Shown here: positions 1 to 8,403 of the stretch, in pieces
How the letters are laid out: each line of letters opens with the position of its first letter
How positions within the stretch are numbered: the first letter of the stretch is position 1
NCBI GenBank assembly: GCA_031277885.1
Contig: JAITLM010000149.1
Location: forward strand, 1-63,729
Source: Microbacterium sp.
GTDB lineage: Bacteria > Actinomycetota > Actinomycetes > Actinomycetales > Microbacteriaceae
Length of the DNA: 63,729 nucleotides
Direction: 5' to 3'
Position numbers and translations under genes: made by a program
Notes under the pieces: model-generated
Told to the model about the DNA's origin: nothing
Database searches by the model: none
Seen by the model: the letters and a program-made list of their open reading frames with translations, nothing else

Positions 1-13
1 AGAAGGTGCCTGC

Positions 14-1039
14 TCACTCCGGGTCGTCCCAGTGAGCGGAGCCCCTGGGGTGCGCTCGCGGGGGCGACCGGGAGGCGGGAGGGCGGTGGGAGGGAGGCGC
101 GGGGGCGGGGAAGTGGGGCGCCGGCGACTGGCGCTCGCCGAGGAGGTGCGGGCGGACCTCGGCCAGGCGGGACTGGAGCGCGTCGAGGAAGGCCGCGATC
201 GCGGGCTGGTTCAGCGCCTCGGGGCGCGCGATGAGCCAGTACGGCAGACGCTCGTCGATCTCGTCGGGCAGCACGCGCACGAGATCCTCGTGCTGATCCG
301 CGAGGAATGCCGGCAGCAGTCCGTAGCCCGCGCCGCCGCGGGTGGCGTCGACGTGCACGTACACGTTCGTGCTCGCCACCGCGTCCTGCATGCCTGGAAC
401 TGCGCGCCGCGCGTCGTCGAGGGAGTCGACGTGCAGCATCGACTCGATGAAGTAGACGAGCGGCTGCCCCGCGAGCTCCTCCGGATCCTGCGGCGCCGGA
501 TGCTCGCGCAGCCAGTCGCGGCTCGCGTAGAGGCCGAGCGCATAGTCGGCGAGGTGGATCGCGCGGGCCCGCCGCACCTGCGGGCGTCCCACCACGACCT
601 CGAGGTCGGCGCCCGTGCGCTGATGCGAGGCCTGGCGGGTGCCGGTGATGAGCTCGAGCTGCACCTCGGGGTGGGTGCGCCGCAGGGCGGCCATCGCGGG
701 CGCGGCCACGAATCCGCTGAAGCCGTCGGTGGCGGACAGTCGGATCAGCCCTCCGATCCGCGCGGTGTCCCCGCCGTCCAGGCGTCCGAGCGCGCGTTCG
801 ACGCCCTCGGCCGCGGCCAGCGCCCGCGAGCCGAGCGGGGTCAGCTCCCACCCGGCGCCCTCGCGCGAGAGCACGCGCCCGCCCAGTTGCGCCTCGAGGG
901 CGGCGATGCGGCGCGCGACCGTGGTGTGGTTCAGCCCGAGCTGCTGCCCGGCGGCGGTGAACCGGCCGCTGCGCGCGACGGCGAGCAGCACCAGCAGGTC
1001 GTCCGCGCTGAGCGGCGGTGCGGGGAAGTGCGCGTCCAT
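14..1039 (-). CDS. LysR-family transcriptional regulator
   Basis: A 341-residue LysR-type regulator. The N-terminal winged helix-turn-helix covers about residues 10-70, including LAVARSGRFTAAGQQLGLNH and TVARRIAALE. A periplasmic-binding-like effector domain follows, at about 90-295. It lies head-to-head with the dehydrogenase starting at 1102, so it probably controls that operon from the 62-base gap. The last 40 or so residues are rich in Pro, Arg and Ser and unlike the family. The final codons lie inside a palindromic repeat (23-68), so the original stop codon may have been lost to that element. The effector cannot be predicted. The family call is secure and the target is inferred from position. 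Confidence 0.9.
   Translation of the reverse strand: MDAHFPAPPLSADDLLVLLAVARSGRFTAAGQQLGLNHTTVARRIAALEAQLGGRVLSREGAGWELTPLGSRALAAAEGVERALGRLDGGDTARIGGLIRLSATDGFSGFVAAPAMAALRRTHPEVQLELITGTRQASHQRTGADLEVVVGRPQVRRARAIHLADYALGLYASRDWLREHPAPQDPEELAGQPLVYFIESMLHVDSLDDARRAVPGMQDAVASTNVYVHVDATRGGAGYGLLPAFLADQHEDLVRVLPDEIDERLPYWLIARPEALNQPAIAAFLDALQSRLAEVRPHLLGERQSPAPHFPAPAPPSHRPPASRSPPRAHPRGSAHWDDPE
23..68. repeat. Palindromic repeat family A, copy 0 (inside lysR 3' end)
   Basis: Arms 23-38 (GTCGTCCCAGTGAGCG) and 53-68 (CGCTCGCGGGGGCGAC) pair imperfectly around a 14-base loop. The sequence and layout match the copies at 3879, 5258, 15786 and 15859. Unlike those, this copy is coding: it supplies the last residues of the LysR protein. 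Confidence 0.75.
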
Positions 1040-1101
1040 CTGTGCAGTTTTGCATAGCCGGATCCCTTCCGTCGTGCGCGAGGGTGAACTACCGTGCAGG
1101 C

Positions 1102-1875
1102 ATGGCAGCGCAGCGATCCCCGGGACCCGACACCGACCTCCGGGGGCGCACCGCCCTCGTCACCGGAGCAGGAAGCGGCATCGGGGCGGCGTGCGCCAGG
1201 GCGCTCGCGCAGGACGGGGTGCACGTGCTGCTGCTGGACCGCGATGCCGAGGGGGCCGCCGCGGTGGCGGCGGAGATCGGCGGCGAAGCCCTGGAGATCG
1301 ACCTCGGCGATCTGGACGCGCTCTCGGCGCGCGCCTTCGACGCCGACATCCTCGTGAACAACGCGGGGCTCCAGACCGTCGCGCCCATCGTCGAGTTCGA
1401 CCCCGCGATGTTCCGCCGCATGCTCGACATCATGGTCACGGCGCCGTTCCTGCTCATCCGGGCGGTGCTCCCCGGGATGTACGCCCGCGAATGGGGGCGG
1501 ATCGTCAACATCAGCTCCGTGCACGGCCTGCGCGCGAGCGAGTACAAGTCGGCCTACGTCACCGCCAAGCACGCGCTGGAGGGGCTCTCCAAGGTGACGG
1601 CGCTCGAGGGCGGACCGCACGGGGTCACGAGCAACTGCATCAACCCCGGGTACGTCAACACGCCCCTCGTGCAGAAGCAGATCGCGGATCAGGCCCGCAC
1701 GCACGGCATCCCCGAGACCGATGTGATCGAGAAGGTCATGCTCGTCGAATCGGCGATCAAGCGGCTGCTCGAGCCCGAAGAAGTGGCGGATCTGGCCCGG
1801 TGGCTGTGCGGTCCGACCGCGGGATCCGTCACCGGAGCGTCCTACACGATGGACGGCGGATGGAGCGCGCGATGA
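1102..1875 (+). CDS. bdhA: 3-hydroxybutyrate dehydrogenase-like SDR
   Basis: A classical short-chain dehydrogenase of 257 residues. The cofactor motif VTGAGSGIG is at the N-terminus, followed by LVNNAG, a catalytic serine in NISSVHG and YVTAK as the Tyr-x-x-x-Lys pair. The C-terminal SVTGASYTMDGGW segment and overall pattern resemble D-beta-hydroxybutyrate dehydrogenase, which oxidises 3-hydroxybutyrate to acetoacetate with NAD+ in the cytoplasm. The ATG at 1102 is chosen because the SDR fold starts about 20 residues later; upstream in-frame codons are not conserved-looking. The stop overlaps the next gene (ATGA), so the two are translationally coupled. Substrate assignment is by resemblance only. 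Confidence 0.8.
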   Translation: MAAQRSPGPDTDLRGRTALVTGAGSGIGAACARALAQDGVHVLLLDRDAEGAAAVAAEIGGEALEIDLGDLDALSARAFDADILVNNAGLQTVAPIVEFDPAMFRRMLDIMVTAPFLLIRAVLPGMYAREWGRIVNISSVHGLRASEYKSAYVTAKHALEGLSKVTALEGGPHGVTSNCINPGYVNTPLVQKQIADQARTHGIPETDVIEKVMLVESAIKRLLEPEEVADLARWLCGPTAGSVTGASYTMDGGWSAR

Positions 1876-2756
1876 CCGTGGACCGGCCGCAGGCCAGGGA
1901 CGGCGCGGACGCCGTGGCTCAGACGCTCGCCGTCACCGCCTTCGGCCCCTCGTCCGACGGCGACGCCGTCCTCGCGATCCACGGCATCACCGCCAACGGC
2001 CGTGCCTGGGACACGGTCGCCGCGCTCCTGCCCTCCCGGCGCATCCTCGCACCCGACCTGCGGGGGAGGGCGCGCAGCAACGCGCTTCCCGGGCCCTACG
2101 GCCTGCGCCGTCATGCCGAGGACCTCGCCGTGCTGGTGGACGCGGACGGCGGCGGTGCGCGCACGATCCTCGGGCACTCGATGGGCGCGTTCGTGGCGGT
2201 CGCGCTCGCCGCGGCGCGGCCCGATCTCGTGGCCCGCCTCGTGCTCGTCGACGGCGGGTTCCCGCTCGCGCTGCCGGAGGGGGCGAGCGCCGACGCCCTC
2301 GACATCGCGGCGCTGCTGGGCCCGGCCGCGCAACGACTGTCGATGGAGTTCGCCGACGAGGGCGCCTATCTCGACTTCTGGCGGATCCATCCCGCCTTCG
2401 CCCGGGACTGGTCGCCCGCGGTCGAGACCTACGCGCGGCACGATCTGGACGGATCCGCTCCGCACCTGCGCTCCTCGACCGTCGCCGCGGCGATGCTGCA
2501 GGACGGCGGCGAGCTGTACGGCCCGGACTGGTATCTCGACGCGCTGCGCGGGCTGCGCATGCCCGTGACCGTGCTGCGCGCGCCGCGCGGGCTGCTGGAT
2601 GCGGATCCGCTCTATACGCCGGGAGCGCTCGAGCAGTTCCGCGCGCTCGTGCCGCAGCTGCGGATCGTAGAGGTGCCCGATGTGAACCACTACACGATCC
2701 TGTTCGCCGAACGGGGCGCCGCGCGCGTCGCCGCCGAAGCGGACACGCGCCACTGA
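1872..2756 (+). CDS. Alpha/beta-fold hydrolase
   Basis: A 294-residue alpha/beta hydrolase. The oxyanion segment IHGITANGRAWD is followed by the nucleophile elbow GHSMG and a late catalytic histidine in VNHYTILF. It starts at the ATG that overlaps the stop of the upstream dehydrogenase, so the pair forms an operon probably controlled by the LysR regulator. The substrate is unknown. Esterase, lactonase or C-C hydrolase activity would fit next to a hydroxyacid dehydrogenase. Confidence 0.85.
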   Translation: MTVDRPQARDGADAVAQTLAVTAFGPSSDGDAVLAIHGITANGRAWDTVAALLPSRRILAPDLRGRARSNALPGPYGLRRHAEDLAVLVDADGGGARTILGHSMGAFVAVALAAARPDLVARLVLVDGGFPLALPEGASADALDIAALLGPAAQRLSMEFADEGAYLDFWRIHPAFARDWSPAVETYARHDLDGSAPHLRSSTVAAAMLQDGGELYGPDWYLDALRGLRMPVTVLRAPRGLLDADPLYTPGALEQFRALVPQLRIVEVPDVNHYTILFAERGAARVAAEADTRH

Positions 2757-2795
2757 CTGTCCCCCTCCCACCCTCGCTCTCCCGAAGGAGCCGAC

Positions 2796-3863
2796 ATGAC
2801 CACCACCCTGTTCGACGGCATCGCCGCCCACCGCATCGAGACCCCGCGCTACACCGCGAACGTGCTCGAACGCCCCGCCGCGGATCCGGCGCAGCCGACC
2901 ACGACGGTCGTGTTCGTGCACGGCAACGTGTCCTCGTCGCTCTTCTCCCAGCCGACGATGCTCGCCCTGCCGGCGGGCGTGCGCGCGCTCGCGATCGACC
3001 TCCGCGGGTTCGGCGAGAGCGAGACCAAGCCCGTCGATGCGACACGGGGGCTGCGCGACTTCGCCGACGATGTGCGCGCGGTGCTCGACGCCCTCGACCT
3101 CGACGCCGTGCACCTCGTGGGCTGGAGCATGGGCGGCGGCGTCGTGCTGCAGGTCGCGCTCGATGCGCCGGAGCGCGTGCTCTCGCTGACCCTGGAGTCG
3201 CCGGTGTCGCCTTACGGCTTCGGCGGCACGCACGGCCCCGACGGCGTGCGCAACGATGCCGACGGCGCGGGCACGGGTGGCGGCGGAGCGAACCCCGACT
3301 TCGTGGCGCGACTGGACGCGGGCGACACCACGGATGAGGCGCAGACCTCGCCGCGCACGGTGTACCGGACTGCGTATGTGGCGAAGCCCGAGACGCAGAC
3401 CGCGCACGAAGACCTCTGGGTCGCCTCGATGCTCACGACCAGGACGGGTCTCGACAACTACCCGGGCGATGCAGTCGGATCCGAGAACTGGCCGGGTTTC
3501 GCCGCGGGCACGCGCGGCGTGCTCAACACGATGGCGCCGCAGCACCTGGATCTGTCCGGCATCGTGGATCTCTCCGTGAAGCCCCGGATCCTCTGGATCC
3601 GCGGGGCCAAGGACGCGATCGTCTCGGACGCCTCGTTCTTCGACCTCAACCAGCTCGGCGCGCTCGGCGTGATCCCGGGCTGGCCGGGGGAGGAGGTCGC
3701 TCCTGTGCAGCCGATGGTGACCCAGACCAGAGCCGTGCTCGAACGCTACGCCGCGAACGGCGGGGAGTATCGCGAGGTCGTCCTGCCCGAGGCCGGGCAC
3801 GCGCCGCACCTCGACGAGGCCGAGGTCTTCGACCGCGAGCTCGCCGCCCACCTCGGTATCTGA
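2796..3863 (+). CDS. Alpha/beta-fold hydrolase
   Basis: A 355-residue alpha/beta hydrolase. It shows VFVHGNVSSSLF as oxyanion loop, the GWSMGGG nucleophile elbow and an EAGHAPHLDE histidine. A cap region of about 100 residues between strand 6 and the last strands contains a Gly-rich patch (GAGTGGGGAN). A good ribosome site (GAAGGAG) precedes the ATG, 39 bases after the previous gene, so it is probably the third gene of the bdhA operon. Two unrelated-looking hydrolases side by side suggest breakdown of an ester or lactone to a 3-hydroxy acid, but this is inference. Confidence 0.85.
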   Translation: MTTTLFDGIAAHRIETPRYTANVLERPAADPAQPTTTVVFVHGNVSSSLFSQPTMLALPAGVRALAIDLRGFGESETKPVDATRGLRDFADDVRAVLDALDLDAVHLVGWSMGGGVVLQVALDAPERVLSLTLESPVSPYGFGGTHGPDGVRNDADGAGTGGGGANPDFVARLDAGDTTDEAQTSPRTVYRTAYVAKPETQTAHEDLWVASMLTTRTGLDNYPGDAVGSENWPGFAAGTRGVLNTMAPQHLDLSGIVDLSVKPRILWIRGAKDAIVSDASFFDLNQLGALGVIPGWPGEEVAPVQPMVTQTRAVLERYAANGGEYREVVLPEAGHAPHLDEAEVFDRELAAHLGI

Positions 3864-3878
3864 ACCTCCCACTTCCGC

Positions 3879-3924
3879 GTCGTCCCCGGCAGCGGACGCC
3901 ATAGCGTGCGCTGGCGGGGGCGAC
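3879..3924. repeat. Palindromic repeat family A, copy 1
   Basis: Arms 3879-3894 and 3909-3924 (GTCGTCCCCGGCAGCG and CGCTGGCGGGGGCGAC) form a long imperfect hairpin. Weaker outer arms (CCTCCCACTTCC and GGAGATGGAGG) extend it to about 3867-3939. It lies between the convergent ends of the hydrolase (+) and the oxidoreductase (-), where it could act as a bidirectional terminator. Confidence 0.85.
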
Positions 3925-3979
3925 CCGGAGATGGAGGGGCGCCGGGCGGGGGCGCCGGCCGGGGTCAGGCGGGCGCGGG

Positions 3980-4600
3980 TCAGGCGGATGCGGGGGCCGG
4001 CACGGGGGAGGCCTGCGCCGGGGTCGGGGTCTTCGCATCGCGGACGCCGTCCGCCGCACCGAGCCGCGCGGCGCGATCGAACCACGCCTCGATGCGCGCC
4101 GGAGAGGCGTCCTTCACGCCGAGCATCCGCGTGGTCCGCACGTCCCTGATGCCGCAGAACCGCATGGTCGCTCGCGCGACGTGCGTCTGTCCCGGCAGAC
4201 CGGTGAGAGGGCGGAAGTACCACGGGGTGTCCGCGAGCAGCAGCCGGCCGTGCGGGGCGGTCAGCAGGCCCTCGGGGAGGCCGGAGGGGCGGTACCGGTA
4301 CTCCTGCTGGGGCAGCAGGCTCCTGTCGAAGAAGCCCTTGAGCAGTGCGGGAACGGATCCCCACCACAGCGGCGTCGCGACGACGACCGTGCGGGCGGCG
4401 TGCAGGGCCTCGCGTGCTTCGACGAGGTCGGGTTCGAGGGTCATGCGCTCGCGGTAGCCGTAGCGCAGGATCGGGTCGAAGGCGAGATCGCGCAGGGCGA
4501 GCACGCGGGCATCGCCGTGCGCCTCGGCGTAGCGCCGGGCGAGGGCGGCCGTGAGGGAACGGGCGTCGGGGTGGCCGTCGATGACGAGGGCGGTGGACAT
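3980..4600 (-). CDS. NAD(P)H-dependent quinone/flavin oxidoreductase (flavodoxin fold)
   Basis: A 206-residue flavodoxin-like oxidoreductase of the NQO1/KefF/MdaB group. The N-terminal LVIDGHPDARSLTAAL is the flavin phosphate loop, and TPLWWGSVPALLKGFFDR is the typical segment following the third strand. Members reduce quinones or other electrophiles with NAD(P)H using FMN or FAD. It is divergent from the TetR gene at 4653 across a 52-base gap with operator-like repeats, so it is probably the repressed target, induced by a toxic quinone or similar compound. The Pro/Ala-rich C-terminal tail is not part of the fold. Confidence 0.85.
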   Translation of the reverse strand: MSTALVIDGHPDARSLTAALARRYAEAHGDARVLALRDLAFDPILRYGYRERMTLEPDLVEAREALHAARTVVVATPLWWGSVPALLKGFFDRSLLPQQEYRYRPSGLPEGLLTAPHGRLLLADTPWYFRPLTGLPGQTHVARATMRFCGIRDVRTTRMLGVKDASPARIEAWFDRAARLGAADGVRDAKTPTPAQASPVPAPASA

Positions 4601-4607
4601 GCGATCT

Positions 4608-4650
4608 CCTATCTTGACACTGTCAACCTGGTGGACGCTGTCAAGATAGG
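4608..4650. promoter_or_regulatory. Divergent operator region of the TetR/oxidoreductase pair
   Basis: CCTATCTTGACA (4608-4619) is repeated perfectly inverted as TGTCAAGATAGG (4639-4650). Within it lies the perfect palindrome TTGACACTGTCAA (4614-4626), and a near copy TGGACGCTGTCAA occurs at 4632-4644, 18 bases on. Two repressor sites on one face of the helix would cover both divergent starts. TTGACA words also look like -35 elements. Confidence 0.7.
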
Positions 4651-4652
4651 AG

Positions 4653-5243
4653 ATGATGTTGCTCGTGTCAAGTTCAAGGGCCGGGTATCACCACGGCGAC
4701 CTCGCGCACGCGCTCGAGGACGCGGCGATGCAGCTGCTCGCGGAGAAGCCCGCGAAGGAGATCAGCCTGCGCGAAGTCGCACGCGCCGCCAACGTGAGCC
4801 ACAACGCGCCGTACCACCACTTCGCCGACCGGAACGGTCTGATCAAGGCGATCGCCGAGCGCAGCATGGCGGATCTGCTCGCGCTCGTGCGCGAAGCGAT
4901 CGCCGCGAGCCCCGACCCCAGAACGGCGCTGCGCAACGGCGGCGGCGCGTACATCCGATTCGCCGTCGAGCATCCGAACGCCTTCGACGCGATCTACGAT
5001 CCGACCGTGTGCGTGCCCGGATCGCCCACGCCGACCATGGCGCCGCTCATCGAAGGCCTCGAGGAGGCGCTGGGGGAGGCTGCGCTCGCCGCAGGGCTGG
5101 ACCGCCCCGTCGACGCTGTGAGCCTCTGGGGTCTCGTGCACGGCCTCGGCACGCTCTCCGCCGCCGGGCACTTCCCGGTCGAGGTCGCGCTCGCCGGATA
5201 CGAGAGCGCCGTCGACCGGATGCTGCCGACCCCCTCCCGCTGA
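4653..5243 (+). CDS. TetR/AcrR-family transcriptional regulator
   Basis: A 196-residue TetR regulator. YHHGDLAHALEDAAMQLL, SLREVARAANVSHNAPYHHF and FADRNGLIKAIAE form the DNA-binding domain, and the rest matches the WHG/TetR_C_13-like ligand domain. The first ATG (4653) touches the AGGAG sequence, so translation may start at 4656 or at the GTG at 4665, which has better spacing. It probably represses itself and the divergent oxidoreductase through the paired operators at 4608-4650. Confidence 0.88.
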   Translation: MMLLVSSSRAGYHHGDLAHALEDAAMQLLAEKPAKEISLREVARAANVSHNAPYHHFADRNGLIKAIAERSMADLLALVREAIAASPDPRTALRNGGGAYIRFAVEHPNAFDAIYDPTVCVPGSPTPTMAPLIEGLEEALGEAALAAGLDRPVDAVSLWGLVHGLGTLSAAGHFPVEVALAGYESAVDRMLPTPSR

Positions 5244-5257
5244 CCCTCCACCTCCGC

Positions 5258-5303
5258 GTCGTCCCCGTCAGCGGACCCCCTGGCGTGCGCTGACGGGGAC
5301 GAC
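5258..5303. repeat. Palindromic repeat family A, copy 2 (perfect arms)
   Basis: GTCGTCCCCGTCAGCG (5258-5273) and CGCTGACGGGGACGAC (5288-5303) are perfect 16-base inverted repeats around 14 bases. Weaker outer arms reach about 5244-5318. It follows the TetR stop codon directly. This is the best-preserved member of the family. Confidence 0.9.
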
Positions 5304-5401
5304 TCGAAGATGGGGGTGCATAGGTGGCACCTCGGATCCGCCCGGCCTGCGCCCAGGGTTCGCCCACCGCTCTTACAGGCGGGTTTTCGTACGGTTGAGG
5401 G

Positions 5402-7447
5402 ATGTCCTATTCCGCCCACCGCCCCGGCCGCATGGATTCCCAGGGTCGGATCGCCTTCGACGTCGATGGACAGCCCGACCCCGCGAACCCCGCCGACCCG
5501 GCCGCCGAGGACCCGTTCATCTTCGTGCGCGACTACACGCCGACCGGATCCGATCCCGCCGCCGCTGAGGCCGCGACCGCTCCGATCGAGCCCGTCGCCC
5601 CGCCGCATCCGCCGATGCCGGAGCCCGCGCGGGCGCCCGAGCCGGCTTCGGCGCCCGAGCGCGAGCCCGAGCCCGAGCCCACGATCGAGGACCTTTTCGC
5701 GACACCCGAGGAGTCGGAGTCCGCCCCCGAGCCGGCCCCCGCCATCGAGCCCGTCCCGGTCGCCGCTGCACCCGAGCCGGCCGCCGCCCGCCCCCCGAAG
5801 CAGCCCAAGACCCCGAAGCAGCCCAGGACCCCGAGGCAGCCGAAGGCGCCGCGGGAGCCCCGCCCGCAGGGCTGGTTCTGGCGCCGGCTCGCGATCCTCG
5901 GCGGCGCCGACGGCGCGATCCTCGACCGCGTCCCCACCGAGCAGCCGCGTTTCGTGCAGATGTTCTTCGTGCTCGCCGGCACCGCGCTGGTGTCGGCGCT
6001 GTCGATGCTGTTCGCCCTCACCACGGGCGTGCAGGTGCTGGTCTGGCTGGCCGTGCCGCTCGCGATCGTCTGGGCGCTGCTGATCTTCAACCTCGACCGC
6101 TTCCTCACCTCGACCATGCGCTCGACCCGCAACCTCTGGCGTCTGCTGGGGCTTGCGATCCCGCGTGTGCTGATGGCCGCGATCATCGGCTTCGTCGTGG
6201 CCGAGCCGATCGTGCTGCAGGCGTTCCACAACGACATCGCCCGCGAGGTCACCGCGACCAACCTGGTGCAGGCGCAGTCCGATCAGAAGGCCGTGACCAG
6301 CGGTCCCGAGAAGAAGGCTCTGGATGCGGCTTCCGCCCGCCTCGCCGACCTGCAGAACCAGGCCTCGACCGGCATCGTGAAGGGCACGTCCAGCGACTCC
6401 GCCTCGCAGAAGGCGGCGCAGGACACCGTCACCAAGATCACCGCCCAGATGACGGACCAGCAGAAGGTCATCGACCAGGCCCGTGCGCTCTACCAGTGCG
6501 AGCTCACCGGACAGGGCGCCGGCACGGTGCCCGGCTGCACCGGGGTGCAGGGCGACGGCGCGAGCTCGACGGCCGCGAAGTCGCAGCTCGACCAGGCGCA
6601 GCAGACCTACGACGCGCTCGCCGCGCAGCTGCGCCAGGCCAACACCGACCTGGAGTCGGCGGACAGCTCGTCGAAGACGGCGACCTCGGCCTCCGAGTCC
6701 CAGAACCGCCAGCAGGCGAAGGACCAGATCCCCGCCGCCGAGCAGGCGTACAAGACCGCGCTCGATGCGTACAACGCGCGCGCCGCGTCCGTGGCCGGCA
6801 CGAACGCCGGTGCGGTGGGCCTGCTCAGCCAGATCTCGGCGCTCGACCGCCTCTCCGCGAAGGAGCCCGTGCTGGGCTTCGCGCACTGGCTGATCGCCGC
6901 GCTGTTCTTCATGATCGAGCTGCTGCCGGTCATCGTGAAGGTGCTCACCAGCTGGGGCGACCCGTCGCTCTACGAGAAGGCCGAGGCGATCGCGAAGCAG
7001 GTCGAGCTCGACCGCGTAACCTCGAAGGGCTACCGCGACCGCGCCGCGATCATCGCCGAGGAGGCGAAGCACCGCGCCTTCGCCGATGCGCACGAGGCCG
7101 AGATGGCCGCCGCGACGGATCCGGCTCCCGCATCATCGACTGCTCCCGCTCCGGCGGGCACGCCGGATCCGGCGACCGACGCCCCCACGGCCACGGTCCC
7201 CGCGACCGAGACCGCGCCGACGACCGCCCTGCCCGCGGTCATGGCCGAGGCTGCACCCGCCCCGCACACGGCCCCGGCGCCGCCGGCTCCGTCCGGTGCG
7301 CCCTCGTGGCCGGTTCCCGCTCACCCCGGAGTCGGGTCCGCGCACCCGTCCCCCGCCTCGGCGCATCCGGCCCCATCCTCGGCGCACCCGGTGGCACCCG
7401 CCCCGCAGCCGGCGGCGCCCGCCGCGCCCGACGCGGCCCGGGTCTAG
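5402..7447 (+). CDS. DUF4407 membrane protein with long coiled-coil and disordered tails
   Basis: A 681-residue protein. Residues 1-155 are acidic and Pro/Ala-rich, ending in Lys-Gln-Pro repeats (PKQPKTPKQPRTPRQP). After GWFWRRLAILGGADG the DUF4407 core begins, with three membrane helices at about 182-275 and the signature NLDRFL. A 200-residue Ala/Gln/Ser-rich coiled-coil, probably extracytoplasmic, follows. A fourth helix lies at about 493-515 (WLIAALFFMIELLPVIVKVL), then a cytoplasmic Lys/Glu helix and a Pro/His-rich tail with AHP repeats. The family has no firmly known function. TACGGT at 5390-5395 lies six bases before the ATG, suggesting a leaderless transcript. It is a single-gene unit ended by the terminator at 7458. 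Confidence 0.85.
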   Translation: MSYSAHRPGRMDSQGRIAFDVDGQPDPANPADPAAEDPFIFVRDYTPTGSDPAAAEAATAPIEPVAPPHPPMPEPARAPEPASAPEREPEPEPTIEDLFATPEESESAPEPAPAIEPVPVAAAPEPAAARPPKQPKTPKQPRTPRQPKAPREPRPQGWFWRRLAILGGADGAILDRVPTEQPRFVQMFFVLAGTALVSALSMLFALTTGVQVLVWLAVPLAIVWALLIFNLDRFLTSTMRSTRNLWRLLGLAIPRVLMAAIIGFVVAEPIVLQAFHNDIAREVTATNLVQAQSDQKAVTSGPEKKALDAASARLADLQNQASTGIVKGTSSDSASQKAAQDTVTKITAQMTDQQKVIDQARALYQCELTGQGAGTVPGCTGVQGDGASSTAAKSQLDQAQQTYDALAAQLRQANTDLESADSSSKTATSASESQNRQQAKDQIPAAEQAYKTALDAYNARAASVAGTNAGAVGLLSQISALDRLSAKEPVLGFAHWLIAALFFMIELLPVIVKVLTSWGDPSLYEKAEAIAKQVELDRVTSKGYRDRAAIIAEEAKHRAFADAHEAEMAAATDPAPASSTAPAPAGTPDPATDAPTATVPATETAPTTALPAVMAEAAPAPHTAPAPPAPSGAPSWPVPAHPGVGSAHPSPASAHPAPSSAHPVAPAPQPAAPAAPDAARV

Positions 7448-7457
7448 ACGACAGACA

Positions 7458-7494
7458 CGACAGAGCCCCCTCCGACCCGGAGGGGGCTCTGTCG
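7458..7494. terminator. Bidirectional intrinsic terminator
   Basis: A perfect 16-base stem (7458-7473 with 7479-7494; CGACAGAGCCCCCTCC) closes a five-base loop between two convergent genes. Confidence 0.9.
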
Positions 7495-7509
7495 TCGTGC
7501 GGGGACGGG

Positions 7510-8403
7510 CTACTCCTTGACGGATCCCGCCGTGAGGCCCGCCACGATCCAGCGGCTGGCCACGGCGAAGAGCACCATGGTCGGCAGGATCGTGAGCACC
7601 GCGGCCGCCGACATCGAGCCCCAGTCCACGTTGAACGTGGAGATGAAGCTGTTCAGTGCGGCGGGGATCGTGCGGTTCTCCTCGGACTGCATGAGCACGA
7701 CCGACAGGAACAGCTCGTTCCAGCAGTTCACGAAGTTGAAGATGAACGCGGCGATGATCCCGGGGGTCATCACCGGAACGAGGATCCGGAACAGCGCACC
7801 GAGCCGGGAGCAGCCGTCGATCATGGCCGACTCCTCGAGCGCATCCGGCACGTTCTCGAAGAAGCCGCGGAGCATGACCGTGGAGAACGGGATGCACACG
7901 GCGACGTAGACGAGGATCAGGCCGGGCTTGCTGTCCACGAGGCCGAGGTCGGTCATCATCGTGTAGAGCGGGCCGAGCGCGATGAACGCGGGGATCATCT
8001 GGGTCAGCAGGAACGCGATGAGCACCGCGCCCTTGCCGCGGAACTCGAACCGCGAGATCACGTAGGAGCTGAGCAGCGCGATGAGCGTCGACGTCGCGCC
8101 CGCGATGAGCGCGACCACCGCCGAGTTCGCCAGGAACACCCCGAAGTTCGCATCCGAGAAGAGCTTGGCGTAGTTCTGCACCGAGGGCTCGGAGGGCCAG
8201 TACTCGATCGGGAAGCGGTTCACCGTCTGCGGCGACTTGAACGACGTCAGCACGATCCAGTACAGCGGGAACAGCGTGATCAGCAGCCAGAGCGCGAGCC
8301 CGACCACCTTGACGACGCCGCCGACGGTGACCCGGGAGCGGGAGGAGCGCGCCGGGCGCGAGGAGCCCGCGCGACCGGTCGTGAGGGTCATGGTCGCGGT
8401 CAT
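7510..8403 (-). CDS. Carbohydrate ABC transporter permease (MalG type)
   Basis: A 297-residue inner-membrane permease with six predicted helices. The cytoplasmic EAA loop, which contacts the ATPase, reads EESAMIDGCSRLGALFRILV. It starts at the ATG overlapping the stop of the partner permease (ATGA at 8400-8403). No ATPase gene is present locally, as is common in actinobacteria where one shared MsiK-like ATPase serves several importers. It is the last gene of the 12.0-7.5 kb operon. The substrate is not readable from sequence. Confidence 0.9.
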   Translation of the reverse strand: MTATMTLTTGRAGSSRPARSSRSRVTVGGVVKVVGLALWLLITLFPLYWIVLTSFKSPQTVNRFPIEYWPSEPSVQNYAKLFSDANFGVFLANSAVVALIAGATSTLIALLSSYVISRFEFRGKGAVLIAFLLTQMIPAFIALGPLYTMMTDLGLVDSKPGLILVYVAVCIPFSTVMLRGFFENVPDALEESAMIDGCSRLGALFRILVPVMTPGIIAAFIFNFVNCWNELFLSVVLMQSEENRTIPAALNSFISTFNVDWGSMSAAAVLTILPTMVLFAVASRWIVAGLTAGSVKE

